A program made the position numbers and the translations under genes. The notes beneath the pieces were generated by a model that was not told the origin of the DNA, searched no databases, and saw only the letters and a list, made by a program, of their open reading frames with translations. Source: Paraclostridium hominis (lineage in GTDB: Bacteria > Bacillota > Clostridia > Peptostreptococcales > Peptostreptococcaceae). Taken from it: a stretch of 64,000 nucleotides of DNA. Location of the stretch: the NCBI RefSeq assembly GCF_014306135.1, contig NZ_JACRWD010000001.1, forward strand, positions 1 to 64,000, read 5' to 3'. Of this stretch, positions 19,709 through 27,352 are shown piece by piece (the first letter of the stretch is position 1; every line of letters starts with the position of its first letter).

Positions 19709-19732
19709 GGTACTATTTATAGTACCTTTTTT
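19707..19732 (+). terminator. terminator after the CNNM/CorC gene
   Basis: A 9-bp stem AAGGTACTA/TAGTACCTT (19707-19715 with 19720-19728) has a 4-base loop and ends in a run of T residues. Confidence 0.85.
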
Positions 19733-19877
19733 AATATCAAATAATATACAAAATTTTAAAATTTAACAATTTTTAGAAAGATTATTTTGGTTTATTTTAC
19801 ATGAATAATTTAAAAAAATTTTTAATAAAACTTTTTTAGAAGCATTGGAAAATCTATATTTCTGAATAACACTATAT

Positions 19878-19906
19878 TTGATAAATTTTGGATAAAGTAT
19901 TATAAT
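19878..19906 (+). promoter_or_regulatory. sigma-A-type promoter for pepT
   Basis: TTGATA (19878-19883) is separated by exactly 17 bases from TATAAT (19901-19906), a near-consensus housekeeping promoter. It sits about 80 bases before the pepT start. No operator was recognised. Confidence 0.7.
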
Positions 19907-19987
19907 TAAAACGTATTCCTTTAATTTTAAAGATGGAGATACAAAAATATAATTTAAATAACTATAAATATTGGAGGAAAATTTGCC

Positions 19988-21214
19988 ATGAGAGAAAGAG
20001 TACTTGAAAGATTTTTAAAGTATGTAACATTTGATACAACTGCAGATCCTAAAAACTCAAATTGTCCATCAAGTGAAGGACAAAGAGTATTTGCTAAATA
20101 CATAGTAGAAGAGTTAAAAGGTTTAGGTCTTGAAGATGCACATGTTGATGAAAATAGCTATGTTATGGCTACATTAAAAGGAAATGTAGAAGGAGTTCCT
20201 ACTATAGGATTTATATCTCATTTAGATACAGCTCCAGATGTAACTGGTAAAAATGTTAAGCCAAGAATAGTTAAAAACTATGATGGTAAAGACATAGTTT
20301 TAAATGAAGAGTTAAATGTAGTAACTTCTCCTAAAGATTATCCAGAAATGGAAACTTTAATAGGTGAAGATGTAATAGTTACAGATGGTACTACTTTATT
20401 AGGAGCAGATGATAAAGCTGGTATAGCTGAGATAGTAACTGCTATAGAATATTTAATAAATAATCCAGAAATAAAACATGGAGATATAAAAATAGGATTT
20501 ACTCCAGATGAAGAAGTTGGTAGAGGAGCAGATTTATTTGATGTTGAAAAATTTGGAGCAAAATATGCATATACTATAGATGGTGGAATACTTGGAGAAC
20601 TTCAATACGAAAACTTCAATGCAGCAGCAGCTACTATAACTATACAAGGAAGAAATGTACATCCAGGTAGTGCAAAGAATAAATTAGTTAATGCTCTACA
20701 TATAGCAGCAGAAATATCTGAAATGTTCCCAGCAAGTGAAAGACCTGAGACTACTGAAGGATATGAAGGATTCTATCATTTAAATGATATAAATGGAAAT
20801 GTTGAAAAAGCTTCTATGATTTATATAATAAGAGATCATGATAATGCTAAATTTGAACAAAGAAAAGAGTTTATGAAATCTGTAATAGAAAAAATAAATG
20901 AAAAATATGAAGGAAGAGTAACTCTAGACTTAAAAGACCAATATTATAATATGAAAGAAAAAGTAGAGCCAGTTAAGTTTGTAGTTGATATAGTTGAAAA
21001 ATCTATGAAAGAAACTGACATAACTCCAATAATAGTACCTATAAGAGGAGGTACAGATGGGGCTAGATTATCATTTATGGGATTACCTTGTCCAAATATA
21101 TTTACTGGTGGATTAAACTTCCATAGTAAAAATGAATGTATACCAGTTTCAGCAATGGAAAAAGGAGCTAAATTAATAGTTAGAATAGCTGAGAATTATA
21201 CAAATTTAAAATAA
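19988..21214 (+). CDS. pepT: peptidase T (tripeptide aminopeptidase)
   Basis: PepT removes N-terminal residues from tripeptides in the cytoplasm using two zinc ions. The 408-residue length is normal. Metal-site motifs of the M20B family are visible: FISHLDTAPD, the LGADDKAG segment, TPDEEVGRGAD with the catalytic glutamate pair, and PIRGGTDGARL near the C-terminus. The ATG follows GGAGGA by nine bases. The gene is monocistronic, with a strong promoter and a terminator, and fits a peptide-fermenting lifestyle together with the M18 peptidase further on. Confidence 0.96.
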   Translation: MRERVLERFLKYVTFDTTADPKNSNCPSSEGQRVFAKYIVEELKGLGLEDAHVDENSYVMATLKGNVEGVPTIGFISHLDTAPDVTGKNVKPRIVKNYDGKDIVLNEELNVVTSPKDYPEMETLIGEDVIVTDGTTLLGADDKAGIAEIVTAIEYLINNPEIKHGDIKIGFTPDEEVGRGADLFDVEKFGAKYAYTIDGGILGELQYENFNAAAATITIQGRNVHPGSAKNKLVNALHIAAEISEMFPASERPETTEGYEGFYHLNDINGNVEKASMIYIIRDHDNAKFEQRKEFMKSVIEKINEKYEGRVTLDLKDQYYNMKEKVEPVKFVVDIVEKSMKETDITPIIVPIRGGTDGARLSFMGLPCPNIFTGGLNFHSKNECIPVSAMEKGAKLIVRIAENYTNLK

Positions 21215-21220
21215 ATATAA

Positions 21221-21250
21221 AAAATGAACTCTAAATAGAGTTCATTTTTT
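21221..21250. terminator. bidirectional terminator between pepT and yfcE
   Basis: A 12-bp stem AAAATGAACTCT/AGAGTTCATTTT (21221-21232 with 21237-21248) has A- and T-runs on both sides, so it can serve both converging genes. Confidence 0.85.
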
Positions 21251-21273
21251 ATATTTTAATTAATTAATAATTA

Positions 21274-21831
21274 TTATAAATTTATAACTTCTTTAGTATT
21301 TATATCTATTAAGTTTATATCTAAATCTAATTCGTCATGAGTCTGAATTATATCTATAGTTGCAACTGAGTGAGATCCATCTTTTGGAATTGATGTACTT
21401 CCTGGGTTTATAACAATTAGATTTTCATCAACATACAATTCTTTTACATGAGTATGTCCAAGTATTAATATATCAGCACCCATAGATTTTGCTTTTTTGA
21501 TAGTTTCTTCCTTAGAATCTACATATCCATGATTTATTAAAATTCTTGTTTCTCCAAATTGACTTAAGACATATGGACCTTGGATAGGATGGTTTATAAC
21601 CATTTGGTCAACGTCAGCATCACAATTTCCTCTAGCTATAAGTATATTATCTAATTCATTTATTTTAGATATTACTCCCTTAGGGTTATAACCTTTAGGT
21701 AAATCATTTCTAGGTCCATGATATAAAACATCACCAGCATGAAGTAAAATATCACAATCTGATAAAACTTCTAAAGCTTTTTCAAAATACACTAAACTAC
21801 CATGAGTATCACTCATAACGCCTATTTTCAT
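21274..21831 (-). CDS. yfcE: YfcE-like metallophosphoesterase
   Basis: This 185-residue calcineurin-like phosphodiesterase carries GVMSDTHGS at the N-terminus, HAGDVLYHGPRNDLPKGY, ARGNCD and LGHTHVKEL, which are the metal-binding blocks of the MJ0936/YfcE family. The block around HGPRN is particularly close to E. coli YfcE. Its cellular substrate is unknown. The start at 21831 follows AGGAGGTATTCTT. It lies 17 bases downstream of nadK on the same strand and is probably co-transcribed with it. Confidence 0.88.
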   Translation of the reverse strand: MKIGVMSDTHGSLVYFEKALEVLSDCDILLHAGDVLYHGPRNDLPKGYNPKGVISKINELDNILIARGNCDADVDQMVINHPIQGPYVLSQFGETRILINHGYVDSKEETIKKAKSMGADILILGHTHVKELYVDENLIVINPGSTSIPKDGSHSVATIDIIQTHDELDLDINLIDINTKEVINL

Positions 21832-21848
21832 AAGAATACCTCCTAAAA

Positions 21849-22649
21849 TTATAAAAATTTATCAGCAACTCTACTCCAAAATTCATAATTTACTAACCTG
21901 ACTAATTTTATATTAACATCAGATGTTGTAATTGAAATATTTGTTATACTCTCAAGTCTATGTTCAACACCATCAACTACCACTAATAATGCATTTTCAA
22001 ATCTATACTCAGGTAAAATACCTATAACAGCATCGTGAGGGAATATTATGCTTGAAGTAAAGCATCTATATGCATTAGTATTTATAGGGTGTAGAGGAGT
22101 TAATTGCATTAGTTTTAGACTAGGATCTACTATGCTACCACCAGCAGCATAGTTATATGCAGTAGATCCAGTTGGTGTAGAGATTAATAGCCCATCTCCA
22201 CTAAAGTTTTGAATATCTTTATTATTAACACTCAATTCTAGGTGTATGGTCCTGGATTTATCGCCTTTTATTACGACATCATTAACTGCATACATATCTA
22301 TACAACTTCCTTTTGAACAAACTGTAGTTTGTATAAGGGAAATATCTTGCAATATAAAATTATTATTTATATAATCATCAATAAATTTATCAATAAAGTC
22401 AGGGTAGACATCAGTAAAAAATCCTAAGTGTCCAGTATTTATGCCTAAAATAGGAATTTCAGGATAATTAAAATCATGAACAGTTTTTAGGAAAGAACCA
22501 TCGCCTCCAATAGAGATTATAAGTTCTGAATTAATATCAAAATCATAGGTTACATAAAAACCAGCATTAATAAGTTTATCAGTTAAAATCTCTCTAGTTT
22601 TTAAAGATATATCTAATGAATTTGAATTTATAGTTATCGTTCTTTTCAT
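21849..22649 (-). CDS. nadK: NAD kinase
   Basis: The enzyme phosphorylates NAD to NADP. The 266-residue protein has the signature GGDGSFLKTVH, followed by INTGHLGFFTD and the substrate motif DGLLISTPTGSTAYNYAAGG in the middle of the chain. Length matches Gram-positive NadK. The ATG follows GAGGTGGGG. It is divergent from the pseudouridine synthase gene and precedes yfcE. Confidence 0.96.
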   Translation of the reverse strand: MKRTITINSNSLDISLKTREILTDKLINAGFYVTYDFDINSELIISIGGDGSFLKTVHDFNYPEIPILGINTGHLGFFTDVYPDFIDKFIDDYINNNFILQDISLIQTTVCSKGSCIDMYAVNDVVIKGDKSRTIHLELSVNNKDIQNFSGDGLLISTPTGSTAYNYAAGGSIVDPSLKLMQLTPLHPINTNAYRCFTSSIIFPHDAVIGILPEYRFENALLVVVDGVEHRLESITNISITTSDVNIKLVRLVNYEFWSRVADKFL

Positions 22650-22799
22650 ATCCCCACCTCTTTACACTTGTATTATAACATAATTTAAAAAGTAATTGAT
22701 ACTCTAGTAAAAATGTATGATATAAATAAAAAGTCTTATCTATTATGTAAAAATAGTATAAAATAGATAATGTTATTATAAATGAAAGTAGGTGTAAAT

Positions 22800-23702
22800 T
22801 TGTTCAAAAAAGAAGAACAAAAATATAATATTATATCTTACACAAGTGATGAAAACTCAACACTAAAAGAAATATTATTAGATAAATTAAATTTTTCAGT
22901 TAGGTCTTTATCAAAAATGAAAAGAGAGCAAACTGTATTAGTAAATGGAAAATTTAAAAAGCCTAGTACCAACATAGAAAAAGGCGATTTAATAGAAGTG
23001 AAAATAGAAGAAGATATGGCTAATTTCACACCTGAAGATTTAAACTTAGATATAATTTATGATGACTTTGATTTGATAATGGTAAATAAACCTCCATTTA
23101 TGGTTGTTCATCCAACTAAAAGTCATAGTGATAATACAATTGCTAATGGGGTAACAGATTATATAATTAAGAAAAATGAAAAAGTTAAGATTAGATTTGT
23201 GAACAGATTAGATATGAATACATCTGGACTTGTAATAGTAGCTAAAAATGCATATGCACATCATACATTATCTACAGATATGAGTGAAGACAAAGTAGAT
23301 AAGAAGTATATAACTGTTGTTAAAGGTATGGTTAAGGATGATTTTGGAACTATAAATGCACCTATATATAGACAGACTGAAGATAGTATAAAAAGAATAG
23401 TTGATGAGCGTGGACAAGAATCTGTTACTCATTATAAAGTAATAGAGAGGTTAAATGATGCTACAGTTCTAGAGGTTAAGCTGGAGACTGGACGAACTCA
23501 TCAAATAAGAGTTCATATGAATCACATTGGACATGGAATAATAGGTGATGAATTATATGGTTATGTGGATGAAGATTTAATTAATAGACAAGCCCTACAT
23601 GCTTATAGTTTAGAGTTTGAGCAACCAAGAACTAAAGAAAAATTAAAATTTAAAGCACAAGTTCCAGAAGATATGAAAAAATTAATAGAAAAATTAAGAT
23701 AG
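22800..23702 (+). CDS. RluA-family pseudouridine synthase
   Basis: This enzyme converts uridine to pseudouridine in structured RNA. The 300-residue form starts at TTG 22800, placed six bases after AGGTG; the in-frame ATG at 22782 has no ribosome binding site and lies upstream of that signal. An S4-like RNA-binding region occupies residues about 10-75 (LSKMKREQTVLVNGKFKKPS). The catalytic motif is VNRLDMNTSGLVIVAKN, with Asn in place of the more common His, followed by LETGRTHQIRVHMNHIGHGI. The exact target (rRNA sites of RluD, or other) cannot be told from sequence alone. Confidence 0.9.
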   Translation: MFKKEEQKYNIISYTSDENSTLKEILLDKLNFSVRSLSKMKREQTVLVNGKFKKPSTNIEKGDLIEVKIEEDMANFTPEDLNLDIIYDDFDLIMVNKPPFMVVHPTKSHSDNTIANGVTDYIIKKNEKVKIRFVNRLDMNTSGLVIVAKNAYAHHTLSTDMSEDKVDKKYITVVKGMVKDDFGTINAPIYRQTEDSIKRIVDERGQESVTHYKVIERLNDATVLEVKLETGRTHQIRVHMNHIGHGIIGDELYGYVDEDLINRQALHAYSLEFEQPRTKEKLKFKAQVPEDMKKLIEKLR

Positions 23703-23712
23703 AGGTGTAAAC

Positions 23713-24717
23713 ATGATAATACATAAGTTTATAGTACATGTACTAGATAAAAATAGTGAAGTACCTATATTAAATGATTTTGAAGGAAAAATAAGTCAAG
23801 AAGTAGATAAGTTTTTTCAAAAAATAATTAAAAGAGTAAGTAAAGATGATGACTTAAGAAAAGGTATATTCAAAGATTATGAAAATAATATAGTTAAAAA
23901 TTGTTGTGAGCAAATAATATATGATGAAAGCACATTCTTAGAAAATTCTAAAGAAATAGCAGCATATTTATTTGATACTATGAAAATCAATGCTGAATTA
24001 GAATCTTGTGATTTAGCAATTTGTTTATATACAATAAAAGATGAGAAGTATGTTGGTATATTAAAATTAGATTACAAAAGATTATATACACATTCTATAG
24101 AATTTATAGATGATAAATTCAATATACAAATGGTACCTAATGAAATAGGTATACCAGAAACTCAAAGACAAAAGCAATGTGCAATTGTAGGATTAACAGG
24201 AATTAATGATGAATATCATTTAAGACTTTTAGATAAAGATGCAGAAAAGGAACATTTAGAATCTAAGTTTATAAATGAGTTTTTAAATGCAGATAAGATA
24301 GTTGATGATAAGTATAAAACTAAAGTATTTAAAAGTAGTGCAGAAACTTGGATAACAAATGCATTAGCTAATGATATAAAACAAGCTGAGGATATAAGAA
24401 GTGTATTAAATTATACTTTAAAAGAAAAAGAAGAAATAGATTTAGATGAATTTGTTGAGAAGTCTATAGATAGCGTTGATTTAAAAGAAAGTTTTAAAGA
24501 GCATATGGAAGACAAAGGTTTAAATGAATCATTTAGCATAGATAAAGAATGGATAGAGAAAAAGCTTAAAAAAAGAAGTATAAAAACAGATACAGGTTTT
24601 GATATAAAAGGGGATTTAAGCAATTTTGAAGATCCTATGAAATATAGTGTAAAGCAAAATCCTGATGGAAGTATAGATATAACTATAAAAAATGTAAAAT
24701 TTTATGAGGAAAAATAA
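23713..24717 (+). CDS. nucleoid-associated protein, NdpA/YejK family
   Basis: This 334-residue protein begins MIIHKFIVHVLDKNSEVPIL, typical of the 37-kDa nucleoid-associated (NdpA) family. The middle (AICLYTIKDEKYVGILKLDY) and RRQ-like blocks fit the same family. Family members bind DNA-membrane complexes, but a clear role is not established. It follows the pseudouridine synthase gene by 10 bases, so the two probably share a transcript. A terminator follows. Confidence 0.8.
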   Translation: MIIHKFIVHVLDKNSEVPILNDFEGKISQEVDKFFQKIIKRVSKDDDLRKGIFKDYENNIVKNCCEQIIYDESTFLENSKEIAAYLFDTMKINAELESCDLAICLYTIKDEKYVGILKLDYKRLYTHSIEFIDDKFNIQMVPNEIGIPETQRQKQCAIVGLTGINDEYHLRLLDKDAEKEHLESKFINEFLNADKIVDDKYKTKVFKSSAETWITNALANDIKQAEDIRSVLNYTLKEKEEIDLDEFVEKSIDSVDLKESFKEHMEDKGLNESFSIDKEWIEKKLKKRSIKTDTGFDIKGDLSNFEDPMKYSVKQNPDGSIDITIKNVKFYEEK

Positions 24718-24718
24718 A

Positions 24719-24745
24719 AAAGCCGAGTCATTAACTCGGTTTTTT
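24719..24745. terminator. bidirectional terminator between the ndpA-like gene and acpP
   Basis: CCGAGT/ACTCGG (24723-24728 with 24734-24739) is flanked by A and T runs on both sides. It serves the two converging genes. Confidence 0.85.
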
Positions 24746-24746
24746 A

Positions 24747-24974
24747 TTATTTATTATCTTCTATAAAAGAACATATATCTCCTATACATTTGAAATTTTC
24801 AGCTTCTTCATCAGGAATTTCAATACCATACTCATCTTCTAAAGCCATTATAACTTCTACGGCATCTAAAGAATCTGCTTCTAAATCTTCTGTTAAAGAT
24901 GTATTTAAAGTTATAGTATCTAAATCATCAATGCCTAATTGCTCAGCTATTATTTCCCTAATTCTTTCAAACAT
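24747..24974 (-). CDS. acpP: acyl carrier protein
   Basis: The acidic 75-residue protein carries the growing fatty acid on a 4'-phosphopantetheine arm. The attachment site is the serine in EADSLDAVEVIMALE near residue 36. The N-terminal block MFERIREIIAEQLGID and the C-terminal IPDEEAENFKCIGD are typical. The start has AGGAGG upstream. It stands alone rather than inside a fab cluster, and a second ACP copy elsewhere in the genome is possible. Confidence 0.95.
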   Translation of the reverse strand: MFERIREIIAEQLGIDDLDTITLNTSLTEDLEADSLDAVEVIMALEDEYGIEIPDEEAENFKCIGDICSFIEDNK

Positions 24975-25119
24975 AGTAGACCTCCTAAATCAAATTAATA
25001 ATTTAATTGTAGTTTAATATAAGAACTAGAAATTTTCAATATAAATTATATAAAAATTAGAATATTGTAGTAAAACAAGCATATATATTTATATAAACAA
25101 AAACATAGGAGGAATGGTT

Positions 25120-25551
25120 ATGAAGTATATAGGTTTATTAGCATCGTCTATATGCGTAGTAGTAGTGCTATTAATAAACTCATATTACAATATCATAAAC
25201 TTAGATATTCAAAGGATAAGTTCATATGTAATAGAAGGTAATATGATATTAGAAGATTTTATTACAAAAGAAGATTATGTATTAAAAAATAATGATGAGT
25301 ACATAGCTAGACTGTTGAATATTAAATCACATATTAAAGACACAAAAACTTCTTTTTTCACAAAGAAATATAAAAATTATAGGATGAAATCAATAGAAAA
25401 TTTAGTTAATAGTATATCTGATGGAAAAGAAAAAGATAAACATTTAGAATTGGTAAAAAGATACAATGATTTATCAGAAAAGGAACTAGATAGTTTATTA
25501 GACAAGAATCTATTAGAAGTAACATATTTATCTACCCGAGCATATGAATAA
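25120..25551 (+). CDS. single-pass membrane protein of unknown function
   Basis: This 143-residue protein has one N-terminal membrane helix (YIGLLASSICVVVVLLI, residues 3-19) followed by a charged, probably helical domain on the outer face. The start at 25120 is chosen because AGGAGG (25107-25112) sits only one base before the alternative ATG at 25114. I cannot assign a family with confidence; the layout resembles the DUF4363-type proteins of Clostridia. It lies 45 bases upstream of the first cysteine-rich mini-protein gene and may share its transcript. Confidence 0.7.
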   Translation: MKYIGLLASSICVVVVLLINSYYNIINLDIQRISSYVIEGNMILEDFITKEDYVLKNNDEYIARLLNIKSHIKDTKTSFFTKKYKNYRMKSIENLVNSISDGKEKDKHLELVKRYNDLSEKELDSLLDKNLLEVTYLSTRAYE

Positions 25552-25596
25552 GTAAGGAAATCTATAAGGTTTCCAACATTTAAAGGGGGTAACCAT

Positions 25597-25803
25597 ATGT
25601 CAAAACTAGATAAACTTCTAAGAAGTTTTGGATGTGGATGTGATTCACCATTTGGAGGATCAAGTTTATTAATAATAGCTGTAATAGTATTTTTATTATT
25701 AGGAACAGATATACTTGATAACTTCTTTTGTGATGACAATTCATGGATTTGGATAATATTAATAATACTTTTATTATTTAACTTTGATGATGGGTGTTGT
25801 TAA
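25597..25803 (+). CDS. cysteine-rich hydrophobic mini-protein 1
   Basis: This 68-residue protein has a short N-terminal head with GCGCDSPFGG, a first membrane helix (SSLLIIAVIVFLLLGTDIL), an acidic loop containing FCDDNSW, a second helix (IWIILIILLLFNF) and the ending DDGCC. It shares the helix-acidic loop-helix-cysteine tail plan of the four proteins that follow, but is the most divergent of the set. The ribosome binding site AAAGGGGGT is strong. The function is unknown; a spore-envelope role is inferred from the neighbours. Confidence 0.75.
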   Translation: MSKLDKLLRSFGCGCDSPFGGSSLLIIAVIVFLLLGTDILDNFFCDDNSWIWIILIILLLFNFDDGCC

Positions 25804-25804
25804 T

Positions 25805-25832
25805 AAAAAAAGCTCTATATAGAGCTTTTTTT
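25805..25832 (+). terminator. terminator after mini-protein 1
   Basis: AGCTCT/AGAGCT (25811-25816 with 25821-25826), extended by A6/T6 pairing, with an ATAT loop. Confidence 0.8.
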
Positions 25833-25887
25833 ATTGCCAATTTAGTAAAATATCAAAAATTTATAAAAAAATAATAATAAAATAGTA

Positions 25888-25914
25888 ACCGTTTTTTAAA
25901 AATCCCATAGTATA
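25888..25914 (+). promoter_or_regulatory. sigma-K-like promoter before mini-protein 2
   Basis: AC (25888-25889), a 16-base spacer and CATAGTATA (25906-25914) fit the sigma-K pattern AC-N16/17-CATANNNTA. It lies about 110 bases before the start codon. The pattern is short and the region is AT-rich, so a chance match is possible. Confidence 0.45.
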
Positions 25915-26024
25915 AATTAAGAGTATGATACATTTGAGATATGACTTCTAAAAATATTTTTTAAATATGGGTTAGCTAAATAATAAAATAAAGATTTAGC
26001 AATCCAAAAAATTAGGGGGTATAT

Positions 26025-26234
26025 ATGGGATCATTAAGTAGATTATTTGGTGGAGATGGATTCTTCTGCGGTGGAGCATGGTGGATAATAGTATTATTCT
26101 TCTTATTCTTAGCATTTCAAGAATGCTGGTCAGAAATATGTATAACTGACTGGATTCCATTTTTAATATTACTTCTTATTGTTTGCTCATGTGGATTTGA
26201 TGGATGCGATGACGGATTTGATTGTGGCTGCTAA
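26025..26234 (+). CDS. cysteine-rich hydrophobic mini-protein 2
   Basis: This 69-residue protein has the head LSRLFGGDGFFCGGAWW, helix 1 IIVLFFLFLAF, the loop QECWSEICITD, helix 2 WIPFLILLLIV and a tail with six cysteines ending DCGC. It is the longest-tailed of the four closely related members. The ribosome binding site is TTAGGGGGT. It has its own sigma-K-like promoter and terminator. Function unknown; probably a mother-cell or spore-envelope protein. Confidence 0.8.
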   Translation: MGSLSRLFGGDGFFCGGAWWIIVLFFLFLAFQECWSEICITDWIPFLILLLIVCSCGFDGCDDGFDCGC

Positions 26235-26236
26235 TT

Positions 26237-26280
26237 AAAAATAAAAAAAGACTACCTTAAGGTAGTCTTTTTTTATTTTT
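26237..26280 (+). terminator. terminator after mini-protein 2
   Basis: A perfect 20-bp stem (26237-26256 with 26261-26280), TTAA loop, with a built-in T-run. Confidence 0.88.
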
Positions 26281-26384
26281 AAAATTACATACTTACTATT
26301 TTTATAATTAAAAAATATTAAGTGTGTAATTTTAAAAATAGTATTAAAAAATTATAAAACTATTATCAAAAAGTATTTAACATG

Positions 26385-26393
26385 CATAGTATA
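26385..26393 (+). promoter_or_regulatory. possible sigma-K -10 element before mini-protein 3
   Basis: CATAGTATA is identical to the -10-like element of mini-protein 2. No AC dinucleotide lies at the expected distance. Just downstream, at 26400-26411, GAGC-GAAA-GCTC forms a small GNRA-loop hairpin at about the predicted RNA 5' end. Confidence 0.35.
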
Positions 26394-26442
26394 TTTTAAG
26401 AGCGAAAGCTCAAATAATTAATCATCAACAGGAGGTAACGCA

Positions 26443-26619
26443 ATGTTAGATAGACTATTTGGAAATGATGGATGTTTTGGTGGAGGAGCATGGTGGATAA
26501 TCGTACTATTCTTCTTATTCTTAGCATTTGGAGACTGTTGGGAAGAGTTAGACATATGTGCATGGATACCTTTCTTAATAGTTTTATTAATATTATGTAG
26601 TTGTGGAGGATGCTTCTAG
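26443..26619 (+). CDS. cysteine-rich hydrophobic mini-protein 3
   Basis: This 58-residue protein starts MLDRLFGNDGCFGGGAWW, with helix 1 IIVLFFLFLAF, the loop GDCWEELDICA, helix 2 WIPFLIVLLIL and the tail CSCGGCF. The ATG follows AGGAGGTAA. The residues shared with its neighbours extend through both helices and the tryptophan-cysteine loop, so this is a recent tandem duplicate. It is followed 46 bases later by mini-protein 4 with no terminator between, so the two probably share a transcript. Confidence 0.8.
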   Translation: MLDRLFGNDGCFGGGAWWIIVLFFLFLAFGDCWEELDICAWIPFLIVLLILCSCGGCF

Positions 26620-26665
26620 TTTAAAATTAGACATCTTAGCAAATTGACATCAGGAGGAAAGTGAA

Positions 26666-26839
26666 ATGTTAGATAGATTATTTGGTGAAGATGGATTCTT
26701 CGGATGTGGATGGGTAATCATAGTATTATTCTTCTTATTTTTAGCATTTGGAGATTGTTGGGAAGAATTAGATATATGCGCATGGATACCTTTCTTAATA
26801 CTATTATTAATACTTCTTTGCTGTGATGGATGCTTTTAA
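26666..26839 (+). CDS. cysteine-rich hydrophobic mini-protein 4
   Basis: This 57-residue protein starts MLDRLFGEDGFFGCGWVII, then runs VLFFLFLAF, GDCWEELDICA, WIPFLILLLIL and LCCDGCF. The loop is identical to that of mini-protein 3, but the GGGAWW block is reduced to GCGW. The ribosome binding site AGGAGGAAA is strong. It is probably the second gene of a bicistronic message with mini-protein 3. Function unknown. Confidence 0.8.
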   Translation: MLDRLFGEDGFFGCGWVIIVLFFLFLAFGDCWEELDICAWIPFLILLLILLCCDGCF

Positions 26840-26889
26840 TAGAGGATATTAAAATAGTTAATATACTAATAAGATAAAAATAATAAGTA

Positions 26890-26917
26890 ACCAAAAAATA
26901 TATAGATTCATAATATA
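26890..26917 (+). promoter_or_regulatory. sigma-K-like promoter before mini-protein 5
   Basis: AC (26890-26891), a 17-base spacer and CATAATATA (26909-26917) match the sigma-K pattern, about 65 bases before the start codon of mini-protein 5. Confidence 0.4.
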
Positions 26918-26980
26918 TAAAATAGTTAGATATGAAAACTAACTAAATTTTAAAAATAAAATCTAACAGGAGGTAAATGT

Positions 26981-27181
26981 ATGTTAACAAGATTTTTCGG
27001 AAACGATGGATGTTTTGGTGGAGGAGCATGGTGGATAATAGTACTATTCTTCTTATTCTTAGCATTTGGAGAAACTTGGGTAGAAATTGATATAATGGCA
27101 TGGATACCTTTCTTAATATTATTATTAATAACTTGTTCTTGTGCAGGATTCTTTGATGATAATGATGGTTGTGGATGCTAA
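26981..27181 (+). CDS. cysteine-rich hydrophobic mini-protein 5
   Basis: This 66-residue protein starts MLTRFFGNDGCFGGGAWW, with helix 1 IIVLFFLFLAF, a cysteine-free loop GETWVEIDIMA, helix 2 WIPFLILLLIT and the tail CSCAGFFDDNDGCGC. The loss of both loop cysteines while the tail keeps five is notable. The ribosome binding site is AGGAGGTAAA. It lies directly upstream of the CcpA-like regulator but is separated from it by a terminator. As far as I recall, C. difficile also has small sigma-K-dependent genes just upstream of ccpA; this needs checking. Confidence 0.8.
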   Translation: MLTRFFGNDGCFGGGAWWIIVLFFLFLAFGETWVEIDIMAWIPFLILLLITCSCAGFFDDNDGCGC

Positions 27182-27205
27182 TTAGATAACAGTAAAATAT
27201 ACAAA

Positions 27206-27243
27206 AATAACACGTCAGTAATATACTGGCGTGTTATTTTTTG
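27206..27243 (+). terminator. terminator after mini-protein 5
   Basis: A 15-bp stem with one G-T pair (27206-27220 with 27224-27238), a 3-base loop and a run of T residues. Confidence 0.88.
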
Positions 27244-27253
27244 TCGAAATATA

Positions 27254-27269
27254 TTTAAATCGTTTTAAA
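27254..27269 (+). promoter_or_regulatory. possible LacI-family operator upstream of ccpA
   Basis: TTTAAATCGTTTTAAA has two TTTAAA arms around a central CG, like LacI/CcpA-type operators. It lies about 85 bases before the regulator's start, so autoregulation is possible. The match is weak in such AT-rich DNA. Confidence 0.25.
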
Positions 27270-27352
27270 ATTATGATAAAATTAATTTTTGCACAGATTA
27301 AAGAATATATTTTATTAAATATAGTAAAAATGAAGATAAGGAGGAATGCTAA

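Noticed and set aside
25597..27181. Bacteriocin or type I toxin cluster
   Set aside because: Small hydrophobic proteins fit, but there is no immunity, export or maturation gene and no antisense RNA signal; sigma-K-like promoters and the neighbourhood favour a sporulation role.
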